The translations under genes and the position numbers were made by a program. From Dickeya chrysanthemi NCPPB 402 (lineage in GTDB: Bacteria; Pseudomonadota; Gammaproteobacteria; Enterobacterales; Enterobacteriaceae): DNA of 64,000 nt. Positions 34,032 through 46,279 of this stretch are shown in pieces (within the stretch, counting starts at the first letter, position 1; each line of letters begins with the position of its first letter). The stretch is from positions 1,185,150-1,249,149 of the forward strand of contig NZ_CM001974.1 in the NCBI RefSeq assembly GCF_000406105.1, written 5' to 3'. The notes under the pieces were generated by a model. It was not told the origin of the DNA. It worked only from the letters and a program-made list of their open reading frames with translations, and did not search any database.

Positions 34032-37000
34032 TCAGGCCAACGGTTCGGTATGCCCGGCCGCATCGGTGCGATCACGACGGCGCCAATGCAGACGGTCGAA
34101 GAACAGGTACACCACCGGCGTGGTGTACAGCGTCAGCAACTGGCTCATCACCAGCCCGCCGACAATGGTGATACCCAGCGGCTGGCGCAGTTCCGAGCCG
34201 TCGCCGTTGCTCAGCACCAGCGGCAACGCGCCGAACAGCGCGGCCATAGTGGTCATCATGATCGGGCGGAAACGCAACATGCAGGCGCGGAAAATCGCCT
34301 CCTGCGCCGACAGTTTTCCTTCCCGCTGTGCTACCAGCGCAAAATCCACCATCATGATGGCGTTTTTCTTCACAATGCCGATCAGCAACAAAATACCGAT
34401 CAGCGCAATCAGGCTGAACGGTTTGTTGAACAGCTCCAGCGCCAGCAGTGCACCGACCCCGGCAGAGGGCAGGGTAGAGAGAATGGTCAGCGGGTGGGCG
34501 ACATTTTCATACAATATTCCCAGCACGATGTAGACCGTCAGGATCGCCGCGATAATCAGCACCACCTGCGAATGCTGCGATTGTTGGAACGCCAGCGCGG
34601 TGCCGGCAAATTGCCCGCGAACCGTGGGCGGCACGCCCACTGCGGTCATGGTGCGTTCGATGGCGGTGGTGGCATCCGACAGGCTGACGCCTTCCGGCAG
34701 GTTGAACGAGAGGGTCGCCGCGGCCGACAACCCCTGATGGTTAACCGCCAGCGGCGCGTTGGCCGGTTGCCAGTGAGCAAAGAATGACAACGGGATCGGC
34801 TTACCGTCGTTGTTGATCACAAACATTTTGTCCAGCGAGCTGGGGTCCTGGGTGTAAGCCGAATCCACCTCCATCACCACTTTATACTGGTTCATCGGCT
34901 GGTAAATGGTGGAAATCTGCCGCTGACCAAAGGCATTGTTCAGCAACGCGTTGACGCTGGACACATTGATGCCAAGCCGTGCCATGGCATCACGATCGTA
35001 GACCATCATCAATTCGGCGCCCTTGTCCTGCTGGTCGGAACTGACGTCCGCCAGTTGCGGCAATTTGCTCAGCGCATCGCGAATTTTGGGTTCCCAGTTC
35101 CGTAACACCGCCAAATCATCCGATAACAGTGAGAACTGGTAACCGCCGTTCGCTTCGCGCCCACCGATACGCACATCCTGTACCGCCATCAGGTACAGAT
35201 TGGCGCCCGGCTCCTTCGCCAGTTTGGCGCGCAGCCGGGTAATCACCTGCTGCGCGTTAACGTCGCGCTGGGCAAGCGGTTTCAGGCTAATAAACATTGA
35301 GCCGCTGTTGGTGCGCATTCCACCGGTAAAACCGGTGACATTATCCACCGCCGGGTCGGCGCGTACGATGGTCATGAAATCCTGCAGTTTGCGCTTCATC
35401 GCCTGAAAGGAAATGCTCTGGTCGGCCTGGATGAACCCCATCAGCCGCCCGGTATCCTGCTCGGGGAAGAAGGTTTTGGGGATGCTGATATACAGCCAGA
35501 CGCTCAGGCCGATCGTCCCCAGCAGCACCATCATTACCCAGCGCGAGTGGTTCAACACCCAACGCAGACTGCGTCCATAGCCTTGTTGCAGCCCGAGCAA
35601 CAGCCGGTTGAAACCGCGGGTACGCGGCTGGCTGCGGGGCGTATGAGGGCGCAGCAAGCGGGCGCACATCATCGGCGTCAGCGTGATGGATACCAACAAT
35701 GAGATCAGAATGGCGACCGACAACGTAATCGAAAATTCGCGGAACAAGCGGCCGGGCAGGCCATCCATGAACAGCAACGGAATGAACACGGCGATCAGCG
35801 ACAGGCTCATCGATACCACGGTGAACCCGACTTCCCGCACCCCCTGTAGCGAGGCTTGCAACGGCTTCATACCGGCTTCGATATGGCGGGAAATATTCTC
35901 CAGCACCACGATGGCGTCATCCACCACAAAACCGGTGGCGACGGTCAACGCCATCAGCGACAGATTGTTCAAACTGAAACCGCACAGGTACATGGCGGAG
36001 AAGGTGCCAATCAACGACACCGGTACGGCGATGGCCGGGATCAGCGTGGCGCGTGCGGATCGCAGGAACAAAAACACCACCAGAATCACCAGCGATACCG
36101 CGATGATCAACGACCGTTCCACGTCGTGCAGCGAGGCGCGAATCGTCGGCGAGCGGTCTTGTGCGACATTCAACGTGATCGAGGCGGGCAACATCGCCTG
36201 CAATTCCGGCATGGAGGCGCGGATAGCATCCACGGTGGAAATAATGTTGGCATCCGGCGCGCGGCGGATCATCACCAGAACGGCGGGTTTGGCGTTGGTC
36301 ATCCCGGCGTTGAGCACGTTTTGCACCGAGTCCTTCACCGTCGCCACATCGCTCAGGCGCACCGGCGCGCCATTGTTGTAGTGGATGATCAGCGAGCGAT
36401 AGGCCTCTGCGGTTTTCAGCTCGTCGTTGGTCTGAATCTGATAGTGAGTACTGCCGCTGTCCACGCTACCGAGCGGCTGGCGCACGTTGGATTGGGCGAT
36501 CGACTGGCGCACGGCGTCCAGCGATACACCCTGATTAAACAGTGCCTGTGGGTTGAGCGCCACCCGGACCGCCGGTAACGAACTGCCGCCGATGGTGACG
36601 TCGCCGACGCCGTCGATTTGCGAGACGCGTTGCGCAATCTGGGTCGAGGCATAGTCGTACAACTGGCCGGGGCCGTAAGTGTCCGACGTCAGCGTGATGA
36701 TCATGATAGGCGCATCGGATGGGTTCACCTTGCGGTAATAGGGACGGCTCGGCATGCTGCTTGGCAACAGGCTCTGGGCGGCGTTGATCGCCGCCTGCAC
36801 GTCACGGGCCGCACCGTTGATGTCACGATCCAACGCAAACTGCAGGATGATGCGGGTGCTGCCCAGCGAACTCATCGACGTCATTTCGTTAATGCCGGCG
36901 ATGCGGCCCAGCGAACGCTCCAGCGGTGTTGCCACCGACGACGCCATGGTTTCCGGCGACGCGCCGGGCAAGGTGGCGGAGACCGAAATCACCGGGTAAT

Positions 37001-37121
37001 CCACCTGCGGCAGCGGCGATACCGGCAGCAACTGATAGCCGAGCAGCCCGCATAGCGCTATCGCCAGCGCCAGCAACGTGGTGGCGACCGGACGATGGAT
37101 AAACAGTGCGAAGAACTTCAC
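34032..37121 (-). CDS. mdtC: MdtC, RND efflux pump subunit
   Basis: Inner-membrane RND protein that forms the MdtB2-MdtC heterotrimer and exports bile salts and novobiocin with MdtA and TolC. The 1029 residues (E. coli: 1025) have the RND plan: TM1 ([20 protein letters not shown]), a large periplasmic loop, TM2-7, a second loop and TM8-12, with [20 protein letters not shown] in TM4 carrying the paired acidic residues of the proton relay. It overlaps the mdtB stop by 4 bases. Confidence 0.96.
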   Translation of the reverse strand: MKFFALFIHRPVATTLLALAIALCGLLGYQLLPVSPLPQVDYPVISVSATLPGASPETMASSVATPLERSLGRIAGINEMTSMSSLGSTRIILQFALDRDINGAARDVQAAINAAQSLLPSSMPSRPYYRKVNPSDAPIMIITLTSDTYGPGQLYDYASTQIAQRVSQIDGVGDVTIGGSSLPAVRVALNPQALFNQGVSLDAVRQSIAQSNVRQPLGSVDSGSTHYQIQTNDELKTAEAYRSLIIHYNNGAPVRLSDVATVKDSVQNVLNAGMTNAKPAVLVMIRRAPDANIISTVDAIRASMPELQAMLPASITLNVAQDRSPTIRASLHDVERSLIIAVSLVILVVFLFLRSARATLIPAIAVPVSLIGTFSAMYLCGFSLNNLSLMALTVATGFVVDDAIVVLENISRHIEAGMKPLQASLQGVREVGFTVVSMSLSLIAVFIPLLFMDGLPGRLFREFSITLSVAILISLLVSITLTPMMCARLLRPHTPRSQPRTRGFNRLLLGLQQGYGRSLRWVLNHSRWVMMVLLGTIGLSVWLYISIPKTFFPEQDTGRLMGFIQADQSISFQAMKRKLQDFMTIVRADPAVDNVTGFTGGMRTNSGSMFISLKPLAQRDVNAQQVITRLRAKLAKEPGANLYLMAVQDVRIGGREANGGYQFSLLSDDLAVLRNWEPKIRDALSKLPQLADVSSDQQDKGAELMMVYDRDAMARLGINVSSVNALLNNAFGQRQISTIYQPMNQYKVVMEVDSAYTQDPSSLDKMFVINNDGKPIPLSFFAHWQPANAPLAVNHQGLSAAATLSFNLPEGVSLSDATTAIERTMTAVGVPPTVRGQFAGTALAFQQSQHSQVVLIIAAILTVYIVLGILYENVAHPLTILSTLPSAGVGALLALELFNKPFSLIALIGILLLIGIVKKNAIMMVDFALVAQREGKLSAQEAIFRACMLRFRPIMMTTMAALFGALPLVLSNGDGSELRQPLGITIVGGLVMSQLLTLYTTPVVYLFFDRLHWRRRDRTDAAGHTEPLA

Positions 37122-40100
37122 TGTGCTTCCCCTTCCTGCGGCCGACGGCGACGCAGACGATGCGCCAGACGGTCAAACAACAGGTAAATTACCGGCGTAG
37201 TGAACAGCGTCAACACCTGGCTCATCACCAACCCGCCTACCATACAGATGCCGAGCGGACGTCGCAGCTCCGCGCCGACGCCGGTACTGAACATCAGCGG
37301 TACGGCGCTGAGCAGCGCCGCCATGGTGGTCATCAGTATCGGGCGAAAACGCAGCAAACAAGCCTGATAAATAGCCTGATACGGCGCCATTCCCTGTTCG
37401 CGTTCGGCCGCCAGTGCAAAATCGATCATCATGATGGCGTTTTTCTTCACGATACCGATCAGCAAAATAATACCGATGATGGCGATGATGTTCAGATCGC
37501 TGCCCGCGATCATCAGCGCCAGCAACGCGCCGACTCCGGCGGTCGGCAGGGTGGACAAGATAGTGACCGGGTGGATAAAACTCTCATACAGCACGCCCAG
37601 TACGATATACATCGCCACGACTGCGGCCACCACCAGCCAGATGGTGCTGGTCAGCGCCGACTGGAACGCCAGCGTACTGCCCTGAAAGCGGGTAATGATG
37701 TCGCTCGGCAACTGCATCTGTTGCTGCGTCTGCTGAATGGCTTTTACCGCATCGCCCAACGCGTAGCCGGAGGCGACGTTGAACGAAATGGTCGTCGAGG
37801 GGAACTGGTCGATGTGGTTGACTGACAGCGGCCCCTGGCGCTCTTCCACCGTGGCGATGCTGCTGAGCGGCACTACGCCGCCGCTGCTGTTGATAAGCCG
37901 GATATCACTCAGCGCCGCCAGCCCGTTGCTGCTTTCGTGGTGCTGTTCCAACACCACCCGGTACTGGTTGGACTGGGTGTAAATGGTGGAAATCAACCGC
38001 TGGCCGAAGGCGTTGTACAGCGCGCTGTCCACCTGCGACATAGTGATGCCGAGACGGCTGGCGTTGTCGCGGTTGACCTTGAGGTAGGCTACCGCGCCGC
38101 TGTCCTGCCAGTCGCTGCTGACATCCTGCAACTGCGGCAATTTTTGTAGCTCGGCGGTCAGTTTCGGCACCCAGGTGCTGAGCTCATCCAGCGACATGGT
38201 TTGCAGAGTAAACTGATACTGAGTGCGGCTGACTTGCGTATCGATGGTCAAGTCCTGCACCGGTTGCAGATAAAGCTGAATGCCGGGCAGGGCGGATGTG
38301 CGCTGTTGCAGCCGTTCGATCACGCCCTGAATACGGTCGCTGCGTTCATCCAGCGGCTTCAGGTTAATCTGCAACCTGCCGCTGTTGAGCGATGGGTTGG
38401 TGCCGTCAACGCCGATAAACGACGAGACGCTTTCCACCGCCGGGTCCTGCATGATAAGCGAAGTGACCTGCTGCTGCTTGTCCACCATGCCGGAGAAGGA
38501 GATGGTTTGCGACGCTTGCACGGTGCCCTGAATGATGCCGTTGTCTTGTATCGGGAAAAAACCTTTGGGGATCACGATATACAGCAAGACGGTGAGTACC
38601 AACGTACTCAATGCGACGCCGAGGGTAATCCACGGGTGATTAAGCACCCGGGTCAGGCCGCGACCATACCAGGCGATCACCGCATCAAAGAAGCGCTCGC
38701 TGGCACGAGTAAACCGGTTCTGCTGGCTCAGCGAATGGTGGCTGAGCAAGCGGGCGCACATCATTGGCGTCAGCGTCAGCGACACTACCGCGGAGATCAG
38801 GATAGATACCGCCAATGTTACGGCGAATTCGCGGAACAGGCGACCGATAATATCGCCCATAAACAGCAGCGGGATCAGCACTGCAATCAGTGAAAAGGTG
38901 AGTGAAATAATGGTAAAGCCGATTTCCCCCGCGCCTTTCAGCGCCGCCTGTAGCGGCTTTTCGCCTTTTTCAATGTAACGGGCGATGTTTTCAATCACCA
39001 CGATGGCGTCATCGACGACAAAACCGGTGGCGATGGTTAACGCCATTAACGTCAGGTTGTTGATCGAAAAACCGAGAAAATACATGGCGGCGAACGTCCC
39101 CACCAGCGACAGCGGCACGGCAATACTGGGGATGAGCGTGGCTACCGCGTTGCGCAGGAACAGGTAAATCACCATCACCACCAATGCGATGGCCAGAATC
39201 AGCTCAAACTGCACATCGTCCACCGATGCGCGAATAGTGGTGGTACGGTCGGTGAGCAGAGCAACATCCACCGACTTGGGTAAGCTGGCTTTCAGCGATG
39301 GCAACAGGCTGCGGATATGGTCGGCCGTCGCAATAACGTTGGCCCCCGGCTGGCGCTGAATATTGAGGACAATGGCCTGATTCTGATTAGCCCATGCCGC
39401 CAGATGGGTATTTTCCGCCGCCTGTTCTACCGTTGCGACGTCCTGTAGCCGTACCGGAGCATTGTTTTTCCAGGTAATGATCAACTGGCGATAGTCATCG
39501 AGCGAACGCATCTGGTCGTTGGCGGATAGCGTCACCGAGCGTGCCGGGCCGTCAAAACTGCCTTTGGGGGTATTGACGTTGGCCGCGGTGATGGCGGTGC
39601 GCACCGTTTCGCTGCTCAGCCCATAGGCGGCCAGCGCGCCCGGATTGAGCTTGACGCGTACCGATGGCCGTTGCCCGCCGGCCAGGGTAACCAGCCCGAC
39701 GCCTTCCACCTGAGCGATTTTCTGCGCGATGCGCGTTTCAATCATGTCCTGCACCTGTGTCAGCGGCAGGGCAGTGGAGGTGACCGCCAGCGTCATGATC
39801 GGCGGATCCGCCGGGTTGACCTTGCTGTAGGTAGGCGGGAACGGCAGATCGGTGGGCAGCAGATTGGTGGCGGCGTTAATCGCCGCCTGTACATCCTGTT
39901 CGGCGACATCCAGCGACAGCGACAGCTGGAACTGCAATGTGATCACCGATGAACCGCCGGAGCTTTGGCTCGACATCTGCTTGAGGCCGGACATGCTGCC
40001 GAATTGGTGTTCCAACGGTGCGGTGACCGCCGAAGTCATCACGTCCGGGCTGGCGCCGGGGTACAACGTAACGACCTGAATGGTCGGATAGTCGACTTCC

Positions 40101-40258
40101 GGCAGCGCGGAAACCGGTAACGCACGATAGCCCACAATCCCGGCCAGCAGAATGGCGATCATCAACAGCGTGGTGGCAATCGGCCGGAGAATAAACAGGC
40201 GTGACGGTCCGCCACTGTTATGCAGCGTGGTGTCCTCTGACGGCGTTGTCCCCTGCAT
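37118..40258 (-). CDS. mdtB: MdtB, RND efflux pump subunit
   Basis: The more abundant subunit of the MdtBC RND pump. It has 1046 residues (E. coli: 1040), starting [20 protein letters not shown] and then TM1 ([20 protein letters not shown]). [20 protein letters not shown] in TM4 holds the proton-relay Asp pair. Its ATG shares one base with the mdtA stop, so translation is coupled. Sequence and order are those of the mdtABCD operon. Confidence 0.96.
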   Translation of the reverse strand: MQGTTPSEDTTLHNSGGPSRLFILRPIATTLLMIAILLAGIVGYRALPVSALPEVDYPTIQVVTLYPGASPDVMTSAVTAPLEHQFGSMSGLKQMSSQSSGGSSVITLQFQLSLSLDVAEQDVQAAINAATNLLPTDLPFPPTYSKVNPADPPIMTLAVTSTALPLTQVQDMIETRIAQKIAQVEGVGLVTLAGGQRPSVRVKLNPGALAAYGLSSETVRTAITAANVNTPKGSFDGPARSVTLSANDQMRSLDDYRQLIITWKNNAPVRLQDVATVEQAAENTHLAAWANQNQAIVLNIQRQPGANVIATADHIRSLLPSLKASLPKSVDVALLTDRTTTIRASVDDVQFELILAIALVVMVIYLFLRNAVATLIPSIAVPLSLVGTFAAMYFLGFSINNLTLMALTIATGFVVDDAIVVIENIARYIEKGEKPLQAALKGAGEIGFTIISLTFSLIAVLIPLLFMGDIIGRLFREFAVTLAVSILISAVVSLTLTPMMCARLLSHHSLSQQNRFTRASERFFDAVIAWYGRGLTRVLNHPWITLGVALSTLVLTVLLYIVIPKGFFPIQDNGIIQGTVQASQTISFSGMVDKQQQVTSLIMQDPAVESVSSFIGVDGTNPSLNSGRLQINLKPLDERSDRIQGVIERLQQRTSALPGIQLYLQPVQDLTIDTQVSRTQYQFTLQTMSLDELSTWVPKLTAELQKLPQLQDVSSDWQDSGAVAYLKVNRDNASRLGITMSQVDSALYNAFGQRLISTIYTQSNQYRVVLEQHHESSNGLAALSDIRLINSSGGVVPLSSIATVEERQGPLSVNHIDQFPSTTISFNVASGYALGDAVKAIQQTQQQMQLPSDIITRFQGSTLAFQSALTSTIWLVVAAVVAMYIVLGVLYESFIHPVTILSTLPTAGVGALLALMIAGSDLNIIAIIGIILLIGIVKKNAIMMIDFALAAEREQGMAPYQAIYQACLLRFRPILMTTMAALLSAVPLMFSTGVGAELRRPLGICMVGGLVMSQVLTLFTTPVIYLLFDRLAHRLRRRRPQEGEAQ

Positions 40259-41517
40259 CAGAATTTCTCCGCTTTAGGCTGAGATTTTTCACGCTGAGGC
40301 TTTTCGGTGCCGGCAGTGGATTTGGCGTCAGCCGCCACTGGCGCCAGCACTTCTACCTGCGCGCCTTCGGTCAGGCGGTCGATCCCGTCGGTAACGACCC
40401 GCTCGCCCGCGTTCAGCCCGTTTGCCACGACGGTTTGCTGGCCGTACTGAATACCGGTGGTGACGAGGTGTTTACTGACGTGATCCTTATCGTTCAATAC
40501 CCAGACGAAGCGCCCTTCGTTGCCCATTTGGATCGCCGAGGAGGGTGCTACCACCACATTTTGCAGTGTGTCCACTTTCATCTTGATATTGACGAACTGA
40601 TTGGGGAACAGCGCGTCATCGGTGTTGTCGAAGCGGGCTTTTAGCTTGATGGTGCCGGTGGTCGCGTCGATCTGGTTATCCATGCTCAGCAATCGCCCCT
40701 GCGAGAGGAGGCGCTGACTGGCGCGATCCCAGGCTTCCACCAGTACCGGCTGGCCGGATTTTTGTGCTTTCAGCACAGTGGGGATATCGCCTTCCGGTAC
40801 AGTGAAAACGGCGTCTATCGGGTGGGTTTGGGTTAATACCAGCAGGTTATCGGTACTGGTGACATAGTTGCCGATATCAATCTGACGCAGGCCGACGCGG
40901 CCGCTAAACGGTGCGGTGATGCGGCTGTAATCGAGTTGCAGTTGCGCGCTGGCGACCGATCCCTGATCCGATTTCACCGTTGCTTCGTACTGGCGGACCA
41001 ACGATTCCTGGGTATCCAGTTGCTGGCCGGAAACCAAGCTGGTTTTAGACAGTTGCTGGTAACGAGCCAGATCCTGACGGGCGTTGATCAACAAAGCCTG
41101 ATCTTTGGCTAATTGCCCCTGAGCCTGTGCCAACGCGACCTGAAATGGCCGTGGATCGATTTCCGCCAGCAGTTCGCCTTCTTTAACCTGTTGCCCTTCC
41201 TGAAAATGGATCGCCATCAATTGACCCGTCACCCGGCTGTGTACCGTAACGGTATTGGCCGCCGTCACCGTACCCAGACCCGACAGATAGTAAGGCACGT
41301 TGGATGAAGCGGAAAACGCAGCCTGAACCGGCGGCGGAGCGGTAGAACCGCGGCGGCCACTGCCGTTGCGGTTTTGTCCCTGACGTGAGGCTTGCTGTGA
41401 GGTCGTCGCCTCGTTGGCGGATTCTGATTGTGATGGGCGAAAATAACGCCAGGCGAACAACGCCGCGGCAATAACAATAACGAGGATCAGGAAACGAAAT
41501 AAGCGTGCGGCGTTCAT
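40258..41517 (-). CDS. mdtA: MdtA, periplasmic adaptor of the MdtABC pump
   Basis: Membrane-fusion protein joining MdtBC to TolC. The 419 residues begin at 41517 with an N-terminal membrane anchor ([18 protein letters not shown]). An ASQQ/Gln-rich linker, a barrel-sandwich (lipoyl-like) domain with an alpha-hairpin (about 100-195) and a beta-barrel ([36 protein letters not shown]) follow. The ending [14 protein letters not shown] is lysine-rich. First gene of the operon, preceded by a BaeR-like box. Confidence 0.95.
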   Translation of the reverse strand: MNAARLFRFLILVIVIAAALFAWRYFRPSQSESANEATTSQQASRQGQNRNGSGRRGSTAPPPVQAAFSASSNVPYYLSGLGTVTAANTVTVHSRVTGQLMAIHFQEGQQVKEGELLAEIDPRPFQVALAQAQGQLAKDQALLINARQDLARYQQLSKTSLVSGQQLDTQESLVRQYEATVKSDQGSVASAQLQLDYSRITAPFSGRVGLRQIDIGNYVTSTDNLLVLTQTHPIDAVFTVPEGDIPTVLKAQKSGQPVLVEAWDRASQRLLSQGRLLSMDNQIDATTGTIKLKARFDNTDDALFPNQFVNIKMKVDTLQNVVVAPSSAIQMGNEGRFVWVLNDKDHVSKHLVTTGIQYGQQTVVANGLNAGERVVTDGIDRLTEGAQVEVLAPVAADAKSTAGTEKPQREKSQPKAEKF

Positions 41518-41606
41518 AATTATGGAAGGAACCTCCAATCAGCACAGGCCAAGATAAGCCCATGAAACACTGAATATTATGATACTAGTTTAAACAGCGA
41601 AGGGAG

Positions 41607-41624
41607 GACAAAAATGGAGGAAAT
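41607..41624 (-). promoter_or_regulatory. BaeR box upstream of mdtA
   Basis: On the minus strand ATTTCCTCCATTTTTGTC agrees with 14 of 18 positions of the published BaeR box TTTTTCTCCATDATTGGC. It ends about 90 bases upstream of the mdtA start, with A/T-rich promoter-like sequence (TATCATAATATT) in between. BaeR control of mdtA is established in E. coli and Salmonella. Confidence 0.65.
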
Positions 41625-41650
41625 ATGGAAGATATGTCAGGGTTTGTAGA

Positions 41651-41680
41651 AAAAGAATCCCCGGCGTGGTGAACGCCGGG
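41651..41680 (-). terminator. nupC terminator
   Basis: CCCGGCGT (41660-41667) and ACGCCGGG (41673-41680) form an 8-bp stem. On the minus strand the hairpin is followed by GATTCTTTTTC, a T-tract suited to ending the nupC transcript. Confidence 0.8.
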
Positions 41681-41727
41681 AACGGTGCTGAGTGTGTCAG
41701 CAAGGTGTCATTGCCACGACAATCGGG

Positions 41728-42909
41728 TTACAGCACCAGACCGGCAACGGCGGCGGACAGCAAGCTGACCAGCGTTGAGCCATAGACCAGTTTCAGACCA
41801 AAACGGGAAACGGTGTTGCCCTGCGCTTCGTTCAGCCCCTTGATGGCCCCGGCGACGATACCGATCGAGGAGAAATTGGCGAAAGACACCAGGAATACCG
41901 ACAGAATACCCACGCTGCGCGGGGACAGCTGACCGGCCACTTTCTGCAACTCCATCATGGCGACGAATTCGTTGGACACCAGTTTGGTGGCCATAATACT
42001 GCCCACCTGCAGCGCTTCGGCTTTGGGAATCCCCATTACCCAGGCAAACGGATAGAACACGTAACCCAGGATTTCCTGGAAGCTCAGCCCGAATACGGCG
42101 CTGAACAGCGCGTTGATAGCGGCGATCAACGCGATGAAACCGATCAACATCGCAGCAACGATAACCGCAACTTTGAAACCGGCCAGGATGTATTCGCCCA
42201 GCATTTCAAAAAAGCTTTGACCTTCATGCAGATTGCTCAGGTGCAGTTCTTTCTCTTCATTGGTGTCGTATGGGTTGATGAGCGACAGCACGATAAAGGT
42301 ACTGAACATGTTGAGCACCAGTGCCGCTACGACGTATTTGGCGTCCAGCATTGACATGTAAGCGCCGACGATCGACATGGAGACGGTCGACATCGCGGTG
42401 GCTGCCATGGTGTACATGCGTTTTTCAGACATCTGTCCGAGAATGTCTTTATACGCAATGAAGTTTTCAGACTGGCCCAGAATCAGCGAACTGACGGCAT
42501 TAAACGACTCCAGCTTGCCCATGCCGTTGACTTTGGACAGGATGGTACCGATCAGCCGGATAATGAACGGCAGCACTTTGATGTGCTGCAAAATCCCGAT
42601 CAGCGCGGAGATGAATACAATCGGGCACAGTACTTTCAGGAAGAACACAAAGCTATTGTTACCAATATTGCCAAAGACGAAGGTTGTACCCTCACCGGCG
42701 AAACCGAGCAACTTGTCAAACAGACCGGCAAAGCCTGTTACGAAACCGAGACCTGCACTGGAGTAAAGGAAGAAATAAGCGAGCAGGATTTCAATGGCTA
42801 AAAGTTGAACAATATACCTGACGCGAATGCTTTTGCGATCGCGGCACACCAGCAGTGACAGGCCGGCGACAACAATCAGGGCCAGGATAAATTGCAGAAT
42901 GTTGGACAT
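41728..42909 (-). CDS. nupC: NupC-type nucleoside:cation symporter
   Basis: Concentrative nucleoside transporter of the inner membrane. The 393 residues (E. coli NupC: 400) contain the signatures [50 protein letters not shown] and [14 protein letters not shown], which form the Na+/nucleoside site of the CNT family. About 8-10 membrane helices. It stands alone; paralogues NupX and PsuT exist in other bacteria, but the identity here is nearest NupC. Confidence 0.93.
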   Translation of the reverse strand: MSNILQFILALIVVAGLSLLVCRDRKSIRVRYIVQLLAIEILLAYFFLYSSAGLGFVTGFAGLFDKLLGFAGEGTTFVFGNIGNNSFVFFLKVLCPIVFISALIGILQHIKVLPFIIRLIGTILSKVNGMGKLESFNAVSSLILGQSENFIAYKDILGQMSEKRMYTMAATAMSTVSMSIVGAYMSMLDAKYVVAALVLNMFSTFIVLSLINPYDTNEEKELHLSNLHEGQSFFEMLGEYILAGFKVAVIVAAMLIGFIALIAAINALFSAVFGLSFQEILGYVFYPFAWVMGIPKAEALQVGSIMATKLVSNEFVAMMELQKVAGQLSPRSVGILSVFLVSFANFSSIGIVAGAIKGLNEAQGNTVSRFGLKLVYGSTLVSLLSAAVAGLVL

Positions 42910-43167
42910 GTTTGCTCCAAATTATGATAGGGGCCGATTTTTGGACGTCATTTTATGTAACGATTGCGCTTAAAATGAGACGTAAGACGCAAAAGCGGAA
43001 TTATATCGCGGAAAATAACCTAAACTAAAGCGTTGGTCTCATAGCATTCGCTTCTGTCTGAGAGATCGTCGGGCATTTCAGCACGGCTGACTGGAAAATG
43101 CTGTGATGGAAGTTCCCTGTCCGTCACTCCGGCAGAGTAGGGAAAACCTAACCACAAGGAGAGAATC

Positions 43168-44130
43168 ATGCCTGCATCTGACGTATTACGTGAATTAGGG
43201 CATTCAGGAATTCGGGTACCGTTGCTGACGTTTGGCGGCAACGTGTTCGGCTGGACTATTGATGAGCCGAACTCGTTTCGCGTATTGGATGCCTTGCTTG
43301 AGCAAGGACTTAATTTTATTGATACCGCCGATGTCTATTCGATCTGGGCTCCGGGCAATAAAGGCGGTGAGTCGGAAAGTATTGTCGGCAACTGGCTCAA
43401 ACAGCGTGGAAACCGTGATCGGGTGATTATCGCCACTAAAGTGGGTAAGACTATGGGCGGCGATCGGCAGGGGTTGTCGGCTGGTTATATCCGTCGGGCG
43501 GTAGAGGATTCATTACGTCGCTTGCAGACCGATTATATCGACTTGTATCAATCCCATGATGATGACCGCTCGACTCCGCTGGAAGAAACTCTGTCGGCTT
43601 TTGATGCGTTGATTCGCGAAGGCAAAGTGCGTGCTATCGGGGCATCCAATTATGCAGGCGAACGTCTGGCGCAGGCGTTGCAGGTCAGTAAGGATAACCA
43701 TTTGGCTCGCTATGAAACGCTGCAACCGGAATATAACCTGTATGATCGACAGCACTATGAAACCACGCTGGAACCGGTGGTGAAAGCCAATGGGCTAGGG
43801 GTGATCGGGTACTATTCGCTGGCAAGCGGCTTTTTGTCAGGCAAATATCGTTCGGCCGCCGATGCGGTGAAAAGCGCACGTGGTCAGGGAGTGGTGGAAC
43901 GTTATCTTAATCCGCGCGGGCTGGCGATTTTGAATGCGTTAGATCAGGTGGCGGAGGCTCACCATACTACACCCAGTCAGGTTGCGTTGGCATGGCTCAT
44001 AGCCAGACCGGGCGTCACATCGCCGATAGTCAGCGCAACGTCGATTGAGCAGGTCGCAGAGCTGGCTGGCGCGACTCGTCTGGCGTTGACGCCTCATGAG
44101 ATTGAACGGCTAACTGTCGTCAGCGCCTGA
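43168..44130 (+). CDS. Aldo/keto reductase
   Basis: A 320-residue NADP-dependent TIM-barrel oxidoreductase. The catalytic tetrad is visible as D52 and Y57 (FIDTADVYSIW), K91 (IIATKVG) and H130 (LYQSHDDD). The NADP site includes IGASNYAGERL and, near the end, the LIARPGVTSPIVSATSIEQV segment. It resembles the YajO/Tas-like AKR11-13 group. AAGGAGAGA lies 8 bases before the ATG. The substrate is not evident, and it is a single gene. Confidence 0.92.
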   Translation: MPASDVLRELGHSGIRVPLLTFGGNVFGWTIDEPNSFRVLDALLEQGLNFIDTADVYSIWAPGNKGGESESIVGNWLKQRGNRDRVIIATKVGKTMGGDRQGLSAGYIRRAVEDSLRRLQTDYIDLYQSHDDDRSTPLEETLSAFDALIREGKVRAIGASNYAGERLAQALQVSKDNHLARYETLQPEYNLYDRQHYETTLEPVVKANGLGVIGYYSLASGFLSGKYRSAADAVKSARGQGVVERYLNPRGLAILNALDQVAEAHHTTPSQVALAWLIARPGVTSPIVSATSIEQVAELAGATRLALTPHEIERLTVVSA

Positions 44131-44194
44131 GTGTTGAGTGCAGTCGTTACGTTGATATGACGAGGCGGCTGTCCGGCACGTTGGCTTTCTTACT

Positions 44195-44512
44195 CGGCTC
44201 ATCATAAATGGGCCTTGTCCTTTTCAGGGCCGCAACACGCTGCGTTCAACGCGGCTCCCGGCAGCGTTGTCGTTCACCCGAATCACTGACCTGGATAAGC
44301 TCATCGTCATCCACTCTCTTGCCGCGTGACAATGCCCAATATGAGCCTTGCCTAAATAGCTTTGCATCTATTGTGGGAGGTGGTCCTGTCAGCACTGGCC
44401 TCGCGCGATGAGAAGTGAAGCATCAATGTGCGAAATTATTTCGAGGGCCAACGCGTTGCGTTGTTTAACACACCATGCATGTTGTCCTGCAACTCAAATT
44501 ATTTGGGGGATA
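44195..44512. repeat. Soft-rot intergenic repeat-like element
   Basis: The 720-base gap after the aldo/keto reductase has no convincing gene. Its left part reads CGTTCACCCGAATCACTGAC, then TAAGCTCATCG, and its right part CCTGCAACTCAAATTATTT. I recall near-identical text as a dispersed element after genes in Pectobacterium and Dickeya. An insertion between its two halves would explain their separation here (about 44300 to 44485). An open frame at 44208-44411 is probably not a gene. Identification is from memory. Confidence 0.45.
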
Positions 44513-44726
44513 ACGAGCGAGCTGCTGATACTGCCTTGATTGTAGCCGGTTCTGGTTGTCATCCGGTGTGGTGATGGCGGGTGGTTTTGGTACTACCTGA
44601 ATATAACCGATGAGGCATTTTAGCGCTGCCATCATTGTTTTATTCTATGAAGCACATGCGTTTATTCCAGAGTAGGATGAGGTAATTGAGGTAGTGTGTT
44701 TATGAGCAACAGTAAGCGTCAGGAAT

Positions 44727-44764
44727 AAAGAAACAGCCTCTGCATAAACAGAGACTGTTTCTTT
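44727..44764 (-). terminator. Bidirectional terminator downstream of ompA
   Basis: AAAGAAACAG-C-CTCTG (44727-44742) pairs with CAGAG-A-CTGTTTCTTT (44749-44764), one mismatch in a 16-bp stem. The A/T ends give a T-tract on either strand. It lies 86 bases after the ompA stop. Confidence 0.8.
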
Positions 44765-44849
44765 GTCAGGGAAACCGCAACCACTTACAACGATAGAACA
44801 ACTATCTATAGGGGCCGTGCTTACCCTTAACTTAACGCGTGCGCGGCAA

Positions 44850-45914
44850 TTAAGCCTGAGGCTGAGTCACTACGTCTTTGATGCCTTTCACTTCGATCTC
44901 TACGCGACGATCCGGTGCCAGGCAGTCAATCAGCGCAGCACGTGCTTTCACGTTAGCACAGGTAGAGCCGCTAACCGGGTTGGCTTTGCCCATACCACGA
45001 GCAGAGATTTTGTTAGACGGGATACCTTTGTGAACCAGGTAATCGACAACAGTCTGAGCACGTTTGGTAGACAGGGTCTGGTTGTACTGGTCGGAACCCA
45101 GACGGTCGGTGAAGCCCAGAACGACTACAGAACCATCTTTCGGATCCAGAGAGCTCAACTGAGAGTACAGTTGGTCCAGAGAACGCTGACCTTCCGGTTT
45201 CAGAGTGGCTTTGTTGAAGTTGAACAGTACGTCAGACTTCAGTGTGAAGCGTTTGGTCTGAACAACCGGAGCCGGAGCCGGAGTCGGGGCCGGAGCAGCA
45301 GCCACTACTGGAGCTGGAGCAACGGTTTCCTGACCGAAACGGTAGGAAACGCCTACGCTCAGCAGGCCATTGTCAGGACGACCGCCAACGGTGGAAGCGT
45401 CGCCAATATTGTTCACCCATTGGTAATCCAGGCGGGTTGCCCAGTTTTTGGTGATAGCGTATTCAACACCGACGGCAGCCAGCGGAGAAACACCGGTGTC
45501 GTGATCGTTCAGGCCGGAGTCGTCATGGCTATCTGCACGCCATACGAAACCACCCAGACGAGTGTAGACGTCCACATCGTCAACAATCGGGTAGCTCAGT
45601 TTCGCTGCCAGCTGGATGCCCTGAGCTTTGAAACTGCCCTGGTTGCCGCCGTTATACTTCATACGGCCCAGCCAGTCATAGCCCATTTCAAAACCCAGGT
45701 ACGGGTTAGCCTGATAACCGCCGAATGCACCGGCACCCAACTGGTTCTGTGCAGCATTGGTCACGTTGTAACCATTACCGTTCAGGCCAGAGTCGTGATA
45801 CTGGGACCAACCCAGTTTACCGCCTGCGTACCAAGTGTTATCGTTCGGTGCGGCTTGTGCTACGGTAGCAAAGCCAGCCAGTGCCACTGCAATCGCGATA
45901 GCTGTTTTTTTCAT
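44850..45914 (-). CDS. ompA: Outer membrane protein OmpA
   Basis: Major porin-like structural protein. The 354-residue precursor has the signal peptide [20 protein letters not shown] ending in A before APNDNTW. An 8-strand barrel (about 22-190) follows, then a Pro/Ala linker ([20 protein letters not shown]) and the OmpA-like peptidoglycan-binding domain ([20 protein letters not shown]) with the Cys pair in [10 protein letters not shown] and LIDCLAPD. The surface loops contain Asn/Gly-rich variable text. The ATG at 45914 is the family start. Confidence 0.98.
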   Translation of the reverse strand: MKKTAIAIAVALAGFATVAQAAPNDNTWYAGGKLGWSQYHDSGLNGNGYNVTNAAQNQLGAGAFGGYQANPYLGFEMGYDWLGRMKYNGGNQGSFKAQGIQLAAKLSYPIVDDVDVYTRLGGFVWRADSHDDSGLNDHDTGVSPLAAVGVEYAITKNWATRLDYQWVNNIGDASTVGGRPDNGLLSVGVSYRFGQETVAPAPVVAAAPAPTPAPAPVVQTKRFTLKSDVLFNFNKATLKPEGQRSLDQLYSQLSSLDPKDGSVVVLGFTDRLGSDQYNQTLSTKRAQTVVDYLVHKGIPSNKISARGMGKANPVSGSTCANVKARAALIDCLAPDRRVEIEVKGIKDVVTQPQA

Positions 45915-46091
45915 TTTACGCCTCATTATCATCCAAATCGGCAATTAACTCTGTAAGCTAATCAGCCTTTGGTTAAAATCCTTTCTCGGAGACATTGCCC
46001 TTGGTCTAATTACGTGCTGCCAGTGAACTGGCATTATGATTAAGGACAACTCCAGCGAGCTAAAGTCTACAACGTGGGGAGAAAGTTACAA
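45915..46091 (-). promoter_or_regulatory. ompA promoter and long 5' leader
   Basis: On the minus strand TTGTAA (46086-46091) and TAGACT (46064-46069), inside TTGTAGACTTTAG, resemble the E. coli ompA promoter. The predicted start near 46056 gives a leader of about 140 bases, close to the 133-base stabilising leader of E. coli ompA. The remaining 46092-46279 holds A/T-rich sequence after sulA and no gene. Confidence 0.6.
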
Positions 46092-46279
46092 GTATGATGT
46101 GACAGACGCCATGAAAAAATCAGTCGTTCATACATAATTACTAACAAAGCATGGACGATTTTGTCAGATTACCCGGATGTCTTTTAATATTAACACTCCG
46201 CAATAATACGCCAGACACCCTATTTACGGGGGCTAAAGCGAACTTCTTACCTCCTTGTAAGAAAAGTCCTAATATTCAT

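Noticed and set aside
44208..44411. 67-codon plus-strand open frame after the aldo/keto reductase
   Set aside because: It overlaps the repeat-like intergenic element, has no ribosome site and resembles no protein.
44763..45956. Plus-strand open frame of about 397 codons opposite ompA
   Set aside because: It is the complement of the highly biased ompA codons and has no start signal or conserved pattern.
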